A DNA stretch of 62,302 nt from an uncultured Lachnospiraceae bacterium (lineage in GTDB: Bacteria > Bacillota > Clostridia > Lachnospirales > Lachnospiraceae). Numbering within the stretch: the stretch's first letter is position 1; each line of letters begins with the position of its first letter. The stretch lies in the NCBI GenBank assembly GCA_947176065.1, contig CAMWPB010000020.1:1-62302 (forward strand), written 5' to 3'. This document shows positions 1 to 9,000 of this stretch, piece after piece. A program made the position numbers and the translations under genes. The notes below the pieces were generated by a model. It had not been told where the DNA came from, did no database searches, and was given only the letters and a program-made list of their open reading frames with translations.

Positions 1-379
1 GTCTGTCGTAGGAAAGCACCTTAATTCCCGCATCTTTCGCCTTCTTCACCGATTCCCGCAGGGAAGCCGGGTCGATGGCGATAATCACGATCACATCCAT
101 CCCCTTCTGGATAAAATAGTCGATCTGCTTTTTCTGCTCCTCCACCACGCCGTTGGCGTTCTGCACATTGACCTCCGCACCCAGCTCCTTGGCCACCGAG
201 ACAAACACGTCCCTGTCCCTCTGCCACCTCTCAATGACAAAGGAATCAAAGCTCATGCCAATCTGGATTTTTTCCTCCTCCCCGGCATCATTCTCCCTGC
301 CGCTCTCCACCTTCCCGCAGCCGACCGCCGCTAAAAGCAGGAAAAGCGCAAGCACGAGACGTCCGATTCGCTTTTTCAT
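1..379 (-). CDS. XylF-like sugar-binding lipoprotein, partial
   Basis: Only the first 126 residues are inside the window; the C-terminus lies beyond base 1. The protein starts with a lipoprotein signal peptide (basic residues 2-7, hydrophobic stretch 8-19, Cys21 preceded by Ala-Val-Gly) followed by the start of a type I periplasmic-binding fold ('IQIGMSFDSFVIERWQRD', then an alternating beta-alpha pattern with 'GMDVIVIIAIDP'). This is the ribose/xylose-binding family that delivers pentoses or hexoses to an ABC importer at the outer face of the membrane. The ATG at 379 has a G-rich ribosome site 8 nt upstream. It follows the response regulator gene by 32 nt, so it is probably the first target or co-transcribed partner of the sensor genes upstream. 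The exact sugar cannot be read from the sequence. Confidence 0.85.
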   Translation of the reverse strand, partial: MKKRIGRLVLALFLLLAAVGCGKVESGRENDAGEEEKIQIGMSFDSFVIERWQRDRDVFVSVAKELGAEVNVQNANGVVEEQKKQIDYFIQKGMDVIVIIAIDPASLRESVKKAKDAGIKVLSYDR

Positions 380-411
380 CTTTTCATCCCCCGTTAGTTC
401 TTTTTGCGTTA

Positions 412-2010
412 TTATAGTTGTTTGTACTCCGTAGGCGTCACGCCCACATTTTTCTTAAAGGAACGGCTGAAATAATTAGGGTCCGCATAACCTACCATAG
501 AGCAGATTTCCTTCATGGAACACTCCGTGGTGGTGAGCAGCTCCTTGGCCTTGTCCATGCGGATCTTGGTCAGGTACTCCACAAAGCCCTCCCCTACGTC
601 CTCCTTAAATACCTTGCTGAAATAGTAAGGACTGATATTGACCGCCTGGGACACCTCGTCCAGAGAAATATCCCTGCTGTAATTGTTCTGAATATATGCT
701 TTCGCCGCCTCCACGGCTCCCAGAGACTTCTCGGATGCTTTTGTGCTCACGTTCCTGCTTGCCGTCTCCATTTTATCCATAAACCATTTCTTTATAGACG
801 CTATGTCTTCCATCCCCATGACCGTGGGCAGATACTCCGCCCTTGCCCGGAACTCATAAGTCATACCGCCGGAATTATAGGCCAGATGCTCCGCATAAAG
901 CACAAACTCCAACACCTTCAGACGGATGTTCATCAGATAGTCCCCGTGCAGCTTTGCCACCATGTCAAAATAGGTTTCCGCCGTAACCACGGCGTGATCC
1001 GCATCCCCGTTTTTCACCTCCGCAAAGAGCTTCTTCTCCAGCTCCACGGGATAAGTTTCCTCATGGTCGCAGCCGATGGGCAGGTCATCCGCATGGGCCA
1101 CGCTGCCGTTTGTCATAATCAGGGCGTTAACCGCTTCCTTATAGGCCTCCCTGGCTTCCCCGAGGGGCGCGATGGCACTGATGCCGATGCGGAAGCTGAT
1201 CTGCGTCCGCTTTTTCAGCTCCCGGACAAGCTCCCTTGACTTCTCGATCAGGGCGATCCGCTCCTCGTAGGACATCTGTGTCTCCTCACAGGGCACCAGC
1301 CCCGGCAGCTTATTCGCCATGGACATCCCCAGAATCATCCCGGGATAAGCCTCCTTTAAATATTCCCGGAGCAGATCCGCGTACTGCTGCATTTTCACGC
1401 TGCTGCCCACCGCGTTGGTCATGTGGTTCCCCTCCTGGGTTTCCCCGCAGACCACCGCCAGTACATAGGCGTAATTCTGGTCGATTCCCAGAAGCTGCTT
1501 GTAATTCTCAATATCCTCCGTGAAGTGCTCCTGAAAAAGCAGATTGTAGAGGAGGCCGTTCTCTATAATGGGCATCACGGTCTCCAGTTTCTCCCGGATC
1601 ATCAGGTCGTTGCTCCGTTTGCTCCGCTCCTTGTCGATCTGCCCCATGGCCTTCTTAAGGGCCGCGATAATCCGGGTCTTTTCCATGGGCTTGGTAATGT
1701 ACTCCAAAACCCCCAGCTTAATTGCTTCTTTCGCGTAGTCAAACTTATCGTAGGCGCTCATCACAATAAAGACCACATTCTGGTTCGTCTCCCGTATTTC
1801 CCGCATGGCCTCGATGCCGTTGATGCCGGGCATCTGGATATCCATAATGGCAATATCCGGGCGAAAGTTTTCCGCAAGCTCGATCACGCTTCTGCCGGTC
1901 TTTGCAAACTCGATCGTGCACAGCTCGCCAAATTCCTTTTCAATGATAAATTTCAGAGAATCGATGACGATTCCCTCATCGTCCGCCAGCATAATCTTAT
2001 AGTGGCTCAT
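412..2010 (-). CDS. YesN-type response regulator, AraC output
   Basis: A 532-residue two-component response regulator. Residues 1-120 form the receiver domain with the acidic pair D10-D11, phospho-acceptor D57 in 'IAIMDIQMPG', and the conserved lysine in 'YITKPM'. A long middle region of about 300 residues links it to an AraC/XylS DNA-binding domain (about 430-532) with two helix-turn-helix units ('DISLDEVSQAVNISPYYFSK' and the second near the C-terminus). It would activate sugar transport genes when phosphorylated by the YesM kinase encoded immediately upstream. The gene order kinase, regulator, binding protein supports local control of sugar uptake. The start is the only plausible ATG, with a modest ribosome site. 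Confidence 0.93.
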   Translation of the reverse strand: MSHYKIMLADDEGIVIDSLKFIIEKEFGELCTIEFAKTGRSVIELAENFRPDIAIMDIQMPGINGIEAMREIRETNQNVVFIVMSAYDKFDYAKEAIKLGVLEYITKPMEKTRIIAALKKAMGQIDKERSKRSNDLMIREKLETVMPIIENGLLYNLLFQEHFTEDIENYKQLLGIDQNYAYVLAVVCGETQEGNHMTNAVGSSVKMQQYADLLREYLKEAYPGMILGMSMANKLPGLVPCEETQMSYEERIALIEKSRELVRELKKRTQISFRIGISAIAPLGEAREAYKEAVNALIMTNGSVAHADDLPIGCDHEETYPVELEKKLFAEVKNGDADHAVVTAETYFDMVAKLHGDYLMNIRLKVLEFVLYAEHLAYNSGGMTYEFRARAEYLPTVMGMEDIASIKKWFMDKMETASRNVSTKASEKSLGAVEAAKAYIQNNYSRDISLDEVSQAVNISPYYFSKVFKEDVGEGFVEYLTKIRMDKAKELLTTTECSMKEICSMVGYADPNYFSRSFKKNVGVTPTEYKQL

Positions 2011-2064
2011 CCGCTTAACCCTTCCCTTTTCCGTCGCACATGCTGCGCCGTCGTCCCGCGGCCG

Positions 2065-3528
2065 TTACAGGTAAATGCACACTTCCGTCCCCATACCCTG
2101 GCCCCCGCTCTTCACGGCCATCACATTTTCATTGCCTGTAAAAAGCCGCATACGTGAAATGACATTGTCCATGCCGACGCCGTTTCCGCCCGCCGCCATA
2201 TCCTCTTCCCTGTAGGCGCCGCTCATCACCTTGTCAATGGTTTCCGCACTCATACCGACGCCGTTATCCTTCACGCTGATGCAGACCCGGCCTTCCTTTT
2301 CATAGAGGGAAAGAAGAATCACGCCCCGGTCTCCCATCTCGCGTATGCCGTGGTTGACGCAGTTTTCCACGATGGGCTGCAAAATCATGCCCGGCATCTC
2401 CATATGCAGAAGAGACTCGTCGATGTGCTTTTCATAATGGATATCCCCGGCGAACCGCACATTCAAAATGTAGATGTAAGAATCCACCATCTCCACCTCC
2501 TCGGCCACGGTCACCGTCTCCTCGCTTTTCTTCATATTATATCTGTAAAACTGGGCTACCTTCTGGACATAATCGTAAGTCCTGTCCGCCCCCTCCATCA
2601 TGGCAAGCTGGGCGCCCGCGTTTAGCGTATTGAACAGGAAGTGGGGGTTGATCTGGGCCTGCAGGTATTTGAGTCTCGCATCCTTCAAATGGCCTTCCAT
2701 GAGAAGCTCCCGCTCCTTCAAAGCCCGCTCGGCCTCCATGCTCTCCCTGATCCGCTCGATATATCTGCCGATGCTGACCACCATGGAATTGAAGGCTCCC
2801 GTCACCACACCCACCTCGTCCTGCGACTCCACGGGAAGAAGCTCGATCTCAAAATTGCCCTTTGCCACTTCGTCCGCCTGTACCGCCAGCTTTTTAAGCG
2901 GCCTGATCAGCGCGCCCACAAAGCGGATGATGAGGAAGACATTGCTGAACATCACCAGAACGATGGCGATGACCGACACCGCCTCAAAGAGCCGGAAACG
3001 CTGCTGCAATTCGCTGTAACGCTCGGAGTTGCTGCGAAACTGCTCCATATTCAGATTGGAAATATAAGTGCCGATATAGTCATACATTCTGGTGGCGTTC
3101 TCATAATGCGCACGGTATTTTTCCACATTCCGCCCGCGCTTGGCCTCGATGGTCTGTGCCACCTCATCCAGATAGCGCTCGGTCATATGCCGGATGTTCC
3201 GCTCCATCCGGTCAAATGACCGCCCCGTGACCTCCTCGTTTAAATCCGCCGCCATATCCCTGCATAGGGCCTCGCTCCGATAGTAATTTTCCAGGGAGTC
3301 GCTTGTCTTCACATTCAGATAATCCGTCATGTCGTCCTGTAGCGCATTTACGGCGTCGGAAAACTCATTCAGGTGCCGGTTGTCCTGATAAACCATATCA
3401 AGCCTCCCGGACATACTGTTGATGCCGATAATCAGGAAAATATTCACCATCACAACGAGGATGTTCGTCACAATGTAGATACTGCTGATCTTAAACTGTA
3501 GGGAGACGTCCCTTAACCTACTCAGCAT
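2065..3528 (-). CDS. YesM/LytS-type sensor histidine kinase
   Basis: A 487-residue membrane sensor kinase. It has a transmembrane helix near residues 16-36, an extracytoplasmic helical region of about 150 residues, a second transmembrane helix near 185-205, a HAMP linker, the His_kinase box 'QAQINPHFLFNTLN' with the phospho-accepting His, and a C-terminal HATPase domain with 'VENCVNHGI' and 'DNGVGM'. The reading frame extends 12 codons further upstream, but the ATG at 3528 carries a strong ribosome site (GGAGGAGG, 6 nt spacing). That start overlaps the end of the preceding membrane-anchored sugar-binding gene by 11 bp, which implies translational coupling and probably a physical complex. The small extracellular part fits a kinase that senses sugar through the partner protein. 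Confidence 0.93.
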   Translation of the reverse strand: MLSRLRDVSLQFKISSIYIVTNILVVMVNIFLIIGINSMSGRLDMVYQDNRHLNEFSDAVNALQDDMTDYLNVKTSDSLENYYRSEALCRDMAADLNEEVTGRSFDRMERNIRHMTERYLDEVAQTIEAKRGRNVEKYRAHYENATRMYDYIGTYISNLNMEQFRSNSERYSELQQRFRLFEAVSVIAIVLVMFSNVFLIIRFVGALIRPLKKLAVQADEVAKGNFEIELLPVESQDEVGVVTGAFNSMVVSIGRYIERIRESMEAERALKERELLMEGHLKDARLKYLQAQINPHFLFNTLNAGAQLAMMEGADRTYDYVQKVAQFYRYNMKKSEETVTVAEEVEMVDSYIYILNVRFAGDIHYEKHIDESLLHMEMPGMILQPIVENCVNHGIREMGDRGVILLSLYEKEGRVCISVKDNGVGMSAETIDKVMSGAYREEDMAAGGNGVGMDNVISRMRLFTGNENVMAVKSGGQGMGTEVCIYL

Positions 3529-4756
3529 TTTCCGCCTCCTCCCCCCGCAGATACTCGTCCACATTATCTCTGGTCACGAGACTGATATCCGCCGTAAAAT
3601 ACTGGCTGGTATAACCCAGATCGTGGTACTCCTGCAAAGCGTCGATGCAGAAAGCCCCCATCTGTGCCGTGTCGATATCCACGGTGGCATAGATCACGCT
3701 CCTGTCAATGGCATTGAGAATCGTATCGGAAACATAGTGCCCCAAAATGCTGACTTCGCCTACCTTATTATAGTCCACCACCGCCTGATAGGCACAGGTG
3801 GTATTCAGCTCGTTCAGGCAGATCAGGATATCCGGAATGTCCCCGCCCATAAAAATATCCCGGACAGACTCCTCCACCGAAAAGGCGTTGGTATCATCCA
3901 CCGACTTCTGGGAAAGCTCCACCACCGTATTTCCCCGCTCCTGCTCGATCGTCTCCTGAATGCCGGAATAGAGGATATTCTGGTCCAGACTGTTCGCGAA
4001 AGGATTGACCAGAAGAGTCACCCGGATAGGACGCGCCGATGTCCCAATCTCTGTCTCTTCCGTTTCCAACACCATTTCCGTCCCGCCGGGCGCTTCCCCC
4101 AAGGCTATCGCGTCTCCCGTCTCACCGGTATCCTCCCCCTGTTTTATGACAAGCCGTGTTTCCTCCGCGCCGACAAGTCTTTCCCGCATTATTTTAAGCG
4201 CCTGCCTGCCGTACTCCCTGCCCAGATTGTAGCTGCCCACCCCCACAAAACTGCAGCGGGCGCTCTGGGTATTGTCCCCGTAAAGCGTCACCACGGGAAT
4301 CCCCACCGCATCCGCCCGGTCAATCAGGGTGGTCATTTCCTCCTCTTCGCTGGCGGTCACAATGATGCCGTCCACACCGGCGGCAATGGCGATCTCCATC
4401 TGCTCCTCCACGCTGTAATCCTGAAAATGATCATTTCCGAGCCAGTCCACATAGACGTTTTCCTGAAGCGCACGCTCGTATGCGCCCTGATACACGGACT
4501 GCCAGAAAGCGGATTTCCCGTCCTGCGTAATCATAATATAATATCTGTCGTAGGTTTCTCCCGCCGTCTCCTCCTGAAAGCTCCCTTTGTAAAACCACAG
4601 GATATAGCCCGCCATCACCACCGTAAACAGGATACAGGCCGCAGTCAGAAACAGTGGAAGAAACGTAAGCCCCGAAAATTTCCTTTCCGGGGCCTCTGTC
4701 CTTGCATGTAATTGTTTCTTTTTCTTAATTGTCTTCCATGCCTTTCTGCGTGTCAT
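3518..4756 (-). CDS. Membrane-anchored sugar-binding sensor protein
   Basis: A type I periplasmic-binding protein of about 412 residues with an uncleaved N-terminal anchor: a basic cytoplasmic tail of about 30 residues, a hydrophobic helix at about 31-53, then the binding fold beginning 'YYIMITQDGKSAFWQSVYQG'. It lacks a lipobox. Family relatives such as XylFII work as sugar receptors for a LytS/YesM kinase instead of as transport components; that role is inferred here from the anchor and from the 11-bp overlap with the kinase gene downstream. An acidic, low-complexity insertion of about 35 residues near 200-240 (rich in E, T and G) is unusual. The frame can also start at a TTG at 4759; the ATG at 4756 is preferred, but neither has an obvious strong ribosome site. 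Confidence 0.85.
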   Translation of the reverse strand: MTRRKAWKTIKKKKQLHARTEAPERKFSGLTFLPLFLTAACILFTVVMAGYILWFYKGSFQEETAGETYDRYYIMITQDGKSAFWQSVYQGAYERALQENVYVDWLGNDHFQDYSVEEQMEIAIAAGVDGIIVTASEEEEMTTLIDRADAVGIPVVTLYGDNTQSARCSFVGVGSYNLGREYGRQALKIMRERLVGAEETRLVIKQGEDTGETGDAIALGEAPGGTEMVLETEETEIGTSARPIRVTLLVNPFANSLDQNILYSGIQETIEQERGNTVVELSQKSVDDTNAFSVEESVRDIFMGGDIPDILICLNELNTTCAYQAVVDYNKVGEVSILGHYVSDTILNAIDRSVIYATVDIDTAQMGAFCIDALQEYHDLGYTSQYFTADISLVTRDNVDEYLRGEEAENAE

Positions 4757-4797
4757 CAATCAGTTTTTCCGTCATTTGCGACGCTTTTTCGTATTCC

Positions 4798-5727
4798 TTA
4801 TTTGTTGTAGTATGTATCATAATTCACAAGCTCATCCAGAAGCTTCGGAAGCTGCTCGTCCATGGTTTCATCCGAAAACTGGCAGGTTCCTACCGCCTTG
4901 TGTCCGCCGCCGCCGTACTTAAGCATCAGGCTTCCCACATTGACATGGGAGGTGCGGTTCAAGACACTGTAGCCCACCGCCGCGGAACAGCCCTTGCCGC
5001 CGCGCCCGTTCACGATCCAGGCAGAAATATTCTGCTCCGGGTACATGCTGTAAATCAGGAAACGGTTGCCGGAATAAATCGGGTCAACACCCCGCAGATC
5101 CGAAATGATAACATCCTTTTCCACCCGCGTGTGCGCCTTCACCATCTCCCTGAACTTCTGATCCTGTTCACGGTAAATGGCAATACGCTCCTGCACGTCA
5201 GGCAGCTCCAGAATTTCCTCCGTACTCATGGTGCGGCAGCACTCCATCAGCTTCTCCATCAGCTGATAGTTCGAGATCGTAAAGTTGCGCCATCTGCCAA
5301 GCCCCGTGCGGGGATCCATCAGAAATCCCACAAGAATCCAGCCCTCCGGGTTCTGGATCTCATCTATGGTCAGATTGCCGGAATCCACTTTATCCACAGC
5401 CACCATCATATCATCAAAATGGGAAAAACGCTCCTGGCCGCCGTAATATTCATAAATAATACGCGCGCAGGAAGGTGTGATACGGCTCTCCCCCTTATAC
5501 TTGCCCTTTAATTCATTGCGCTCATGCTCGCTGGAATGATGGTCAAACCAAAGTCCGCACCCTTCCACAAAAGGCACATTCGCCAGCACATCGTTCTCCG
5601 TAATCTCCACAAGACCGTCCTGTAAATCCTTCGGATGTGCAAACTTCCAACTGTCAATCAGGCCAACCTCCTTTAATAGAGCGCCGCATGCCAGCCCGTC
5701 AAAATCAGATCGTGTCACTAATCTCAT
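4798..5727 (-). CDS. DHH-family phosphoesterase
   Basis: A 309-residue DHH/DHHA1 protein. Motif I 'SDFDG' places metal-binding Asp8 and Asp10 at the N-terminus; the signature Asp62-His63-His64 lies in 'LWFDHHSSEH'; 'VDKVDSGNL' gives the later Asp; and the C-terminal DHHA1 part has the glycine-rich substrate loop 'GGGGHKAVGTCQF'. The family includes nanoRNases, cyclic dinucleotide-linear product hydrolases, and exopolyphosphatase-like enzymes, all manganese-dependent and cytoplasmic. The sequence does not decide between these. The gene is on the same strand as the sugar-sensor genes and only 41 nt upstream of them, so read-through is possible, but no functional link is evident. Confidence 0.9.
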   Translation of the reverse strand: MRLVTRSDFDGLACGALLKEVGLIDSWKFAHPKDLQDGLVEITENDVLANVPFVEGCGLWFDHHSSEHERNELKGKYKGESRITPSCARIIYEYYGGQERFSHFDDMMVAVDKVDSGNLTIDEIQNPEGWILVGFLMDPRTGLGRWRNFTISNYQLMEKLMECCRTMSTEEILELPDVQERIAIYREQDQKFREMVKAHTRVEKDVIISDLRGVDPIYSGNRFLIYSMYPEQNISAWIVNGRGGKGCSAAVGYSVLNRTSHVNVGSLMLKYGGGGHKAVGTCQFSDETMDEQLPKLLDELVNYDTYYNK

Positions 5728-5773
5728 CGCTTTTCTCCCTTTACTCTTCTAGTCCCTTTTTCTACCCGCCGCA

Positions 5774-5965
5774 CTATTCTTTGATCTCGTCAATGTCCGC
5801 AAAGTTCACTCCGGAAACGGTAAGCAACGCCTTTAATGTCAGATATTCCCTTTTTAATCTCGCATAGGTTTCCGTCGCATTTTCCTTTCTGGCTAACAAC
5901 ATATACTCCTGTATCTTTTGAAAATCATCAAGAGCTGCTTTTGTCACTTCGATACCAGACGGCAT
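5774..5965 (-). CDS. 63-residue conserved small protein, copy 1
   Basis: A short acidic-basic helical protein of 63 residues (starts MPSGIEVTKAALDDFQKIQE, ends DIDEIKE). The start at 5965 is chosen because AGGTGA lies 5 nt upstream; the open frame continues further upstream without a ribosome site. It is about 65% identical along its whole length to the product of 13707-13898 on the opposite strand, so the two genes face away from the addAB operon that lies between them. I do not recognise the family. No signal peptide, membrane segment or cysteine motif is present; the pattern suggests two or three amphipathic helices. Confidence 0.75.
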   Translation of the reverse strand: MPSGIEVTKAALDDFQKIQEYMLLARKENATETYARLKREYLTLKALLTVSGVNFADIDEIKE

Positions 5966-6086
5966 ACAATCACCTGCTTTCCAATCTGCTATATTGACTG
6001 TTACCACTTTATTATAACGAATTCCGGCAAAGATGTAAAGGCAGAAACCGCCATGGCCCACGACAAACGCATGAACCATTGTCCGA

Positions 6087-9000
6087 TCAAAGCCAAATCT
6101 CCTCCCCCAGTTTAAAGGAATAAATGATCCGCTCCTTCACGGGTTTACCTGCCGCTCCCGGCTCATAACCGTAGATCTGCGCAAGCGCCTCGCTGTAATA
6201 GGCAAGCTGCACCTGATAGCGCTTCACAAGCTCTTCCGCCGCCGACACGGCGTCCGTCTTGTAGTCCAGCACCACGAAGCCGTCCTCCTCCTCAAAAAAC
6301 ACGTCGATAATACCCTGAACCAGCACCGTCTCCTCCGCCGGGAACCCGCTGCCCAGACGGCTTGCCGGGATCCCCATCACAAAAGGCTGCTCCTTAAAAA
6401 GCTTTCCCGCCCGGGCCGCCTCCGCCATGCGGAAGGCCGCCCTTCCCGTCAGAAAATCCACAAGCTTGGGCACGGATACCGCCTCGTAGTACGCAGACGC
6501 CAGTCTGCCCTTCTGCCGCATCCGCTCCATCTGCTCCTTAAGAAGCGCCTCCGCAGCCTGCCGGCTTTTATTGACCTCACCGGTCAGCTCCCTGAAATCA
6601 AACAGCTCCATCACCTTATGGAAGGCGCTTCCCCGCATGGGACCGCTGACGCTCTCGTCGGTTTTTAAGAATTTCGGCAGATAGGGAACCGCCGGTTTCT
6701 CCTCAAAGAGCTTTGCCGCAGCCTCGTCCGTCTCCTGCATTCCGGCCATCTTCAATTCCGATACGGTCGTTTTTGTATAGAGATCACGCAGATTCCCGTG
6801 GGGATACACATAGGAAAACCGTCCCGACAGCTCTGTCATAAGGCTTTCGTCCACAGCCTCTCCGGGATCGGCAAAAAGAAGCTTATTTTTCGCCTCCATC
6901 CCCAGAACCGTCTCCTCGATCTTTTTCTCCACTACATGATCCCAGCCGGTCAATTTTACCGCAAACGCCATATCCACGTCATATTCCGGGGCATCCGGCG
7001 CTGTCTCCATCCCGCAGGCTTCATAAAAACCGTCAAGACACCGGCTGCCGGAAAGCGCGCTAAGCAGCAGAGACAAAAAGCTGTCCTGCCCCAGAAGCAC
7101 ATCATAGGAAAGCAGGCTGTTTTTCCGGCGCCGCAGCGGAAGAAGCGCCGCCGCCGTCTTTTCCGGGTTCTTGACTACTCCGGTCAGAATCAGCTTCTCC
7201 TCCGCTCTGGTCATGGCCACATACAGGATGCGAAGCTCCTCCGCCAGACTGTCCCGCCTCAGCTTAAGCGCGATGGCGTTTTTGCGCAGATTCTTTCCTT
7301 TCACCCTCCTTTCCGGGTCCACATAGTCTACGCCTATCCCGGCGTCCACATCCACCGCCAGAATCCCGCTGCCCTCTTTTTTGCGGAATCCCGCCGCCAG
7401 TCCCGACACAAAGCAGACCGGAAATTCCAGTCCCTTACTTTTATGGATGCTCATGATCCGCACCACATCCGCGTTCTCGTCCTGCATGGCGGCCTCGCCG
7501 TAATCCACCTCGTACTTCTCCAGCTGCTCCATGTAGCGCAGAAAATGATAGAGTCCGAAATAACTTGTCTTCTCGTAATCCGCCGCCTTCACCAGAAGCA
7601 TCTCCACATTGGCGCGCCGCCTGCCCCCCTCGGGTCTTGCCGCCACATAGTACAGATACCCTGTCTCCCGCAGAATGATCTGCAAAAGCTCGTGAACCGA
7701 TAGGTAGACAGCCATTTCTCTGTATGCGGCAATTTTATCAAGAAAAGCCGTAATTTTGACGCGCAACTCCTCGTCGATTTCCTGTCCGGCGCACTCCGCA
7801 AGCGCATCGTACAGGTATTTTTTCTTCGGACAGGCCGCCCGCACCAGCGCGATCTCCTCCTCCGAAAAACCGCCCAGATAAGTGTGCAGCACCCCGTAAA
7901 GGGGAATGTCCTGCAGGGGATTATCGAGAATCCGCAGAAAATGCAGAAGCTCCTGTACCTCCGTTGCCGCAAAATACCCGGTTCTGGAAGTTACATGGAC
8001 GGGAATCCCCTCCTCCTCCAGCACCCGCTTAAAGACCTCGTCCCAGCCGGAAAGCGTGCGCAGCAGAATCACCATGTCACGGTAAGAAGCCCGCCGCAAG
8101 GTTCCCGTCTCCTTGTCCGTGACCTGAAACTCCCGAAGAAGCGTCTTGATCTGCGCCGCCACGCCGTACGCCTCCTGCTCCTTCACGGAGAGCGCCTCCG
8201 CAGAAGATTCCGCGGCAATTTTCTCCTCCTGAAACAGGAGAAGCTGGGTTATGTTGGAATCGTCCTCTGACAGACTGCCCTCCCGTCTGGGATAAGAAGC
8301 CCCCGCGTGCAGCGCCGCCTTCCCGTCATAGACGATGCCGCCCATTTCCTTTCCCATAATCCGTTCAAAAACGGCATTCACGCTGTCAATGACCTCTCTG
8401 CGGCTCCTGAAATTCTGGTGCAGATCGATCCGCTGCGTGTTTTCCTCCGCACCGCCGTAAGCCTCCTGCTTTTCCAGAAACAGCTCTGGCCTTGCCAGAC
8501 GGAACTTATAGATGCTCTGCTTCACATCCCCCACCATAAAGCGGTTGTAGCGTCCCTCGGATTCCCCGCTGATGCAGGAGAGCAGATACTCCTGCACCAG
8601 ATTGCTGTCCTGATACTCGTCGATCAGGATTTCATGAAAACGGCTCCTGTAAGCGAGCGCAGTCTCCGTAGGCGCATAGCCGTCCCCCTCCCTGCGCAGA
8701 AGCGCCTGCAGGGCAAAATGCTCGATATCGTCAAAATCCAGAATGTTTTTTTCTCTCTTGGCCCCGTCAAAAGCCGCCTTAAAAGCAAGCGTCAGGTCCA
8801 CAAGCGACGAAACCGCCTCCTGACAGCTTTCCATCTGCCTGCGCACCTGCCCGGCCGAGCCTGTGAAAAACAATGTCCGCAGCTCGGAAACCGCCTCCTT
8901 CACACTGTCCCGCAGGCTCTTTGCCGCCTCCCGCTTCGCGGGCGAAACAGAGGCGTCCCGCTTGGAAGGCAATCTGTCAAAGACCACCGCGCCAAAGGCC

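Noticed and set aside
418..1239. Open frame of 273 codons on the plus strand opposite the response regulator
   Set aside because: It is antisense to a clear YesN gene, with no ribosome site and no domain motif. High GC at third codon positions creates long shadow frames throughout the window.
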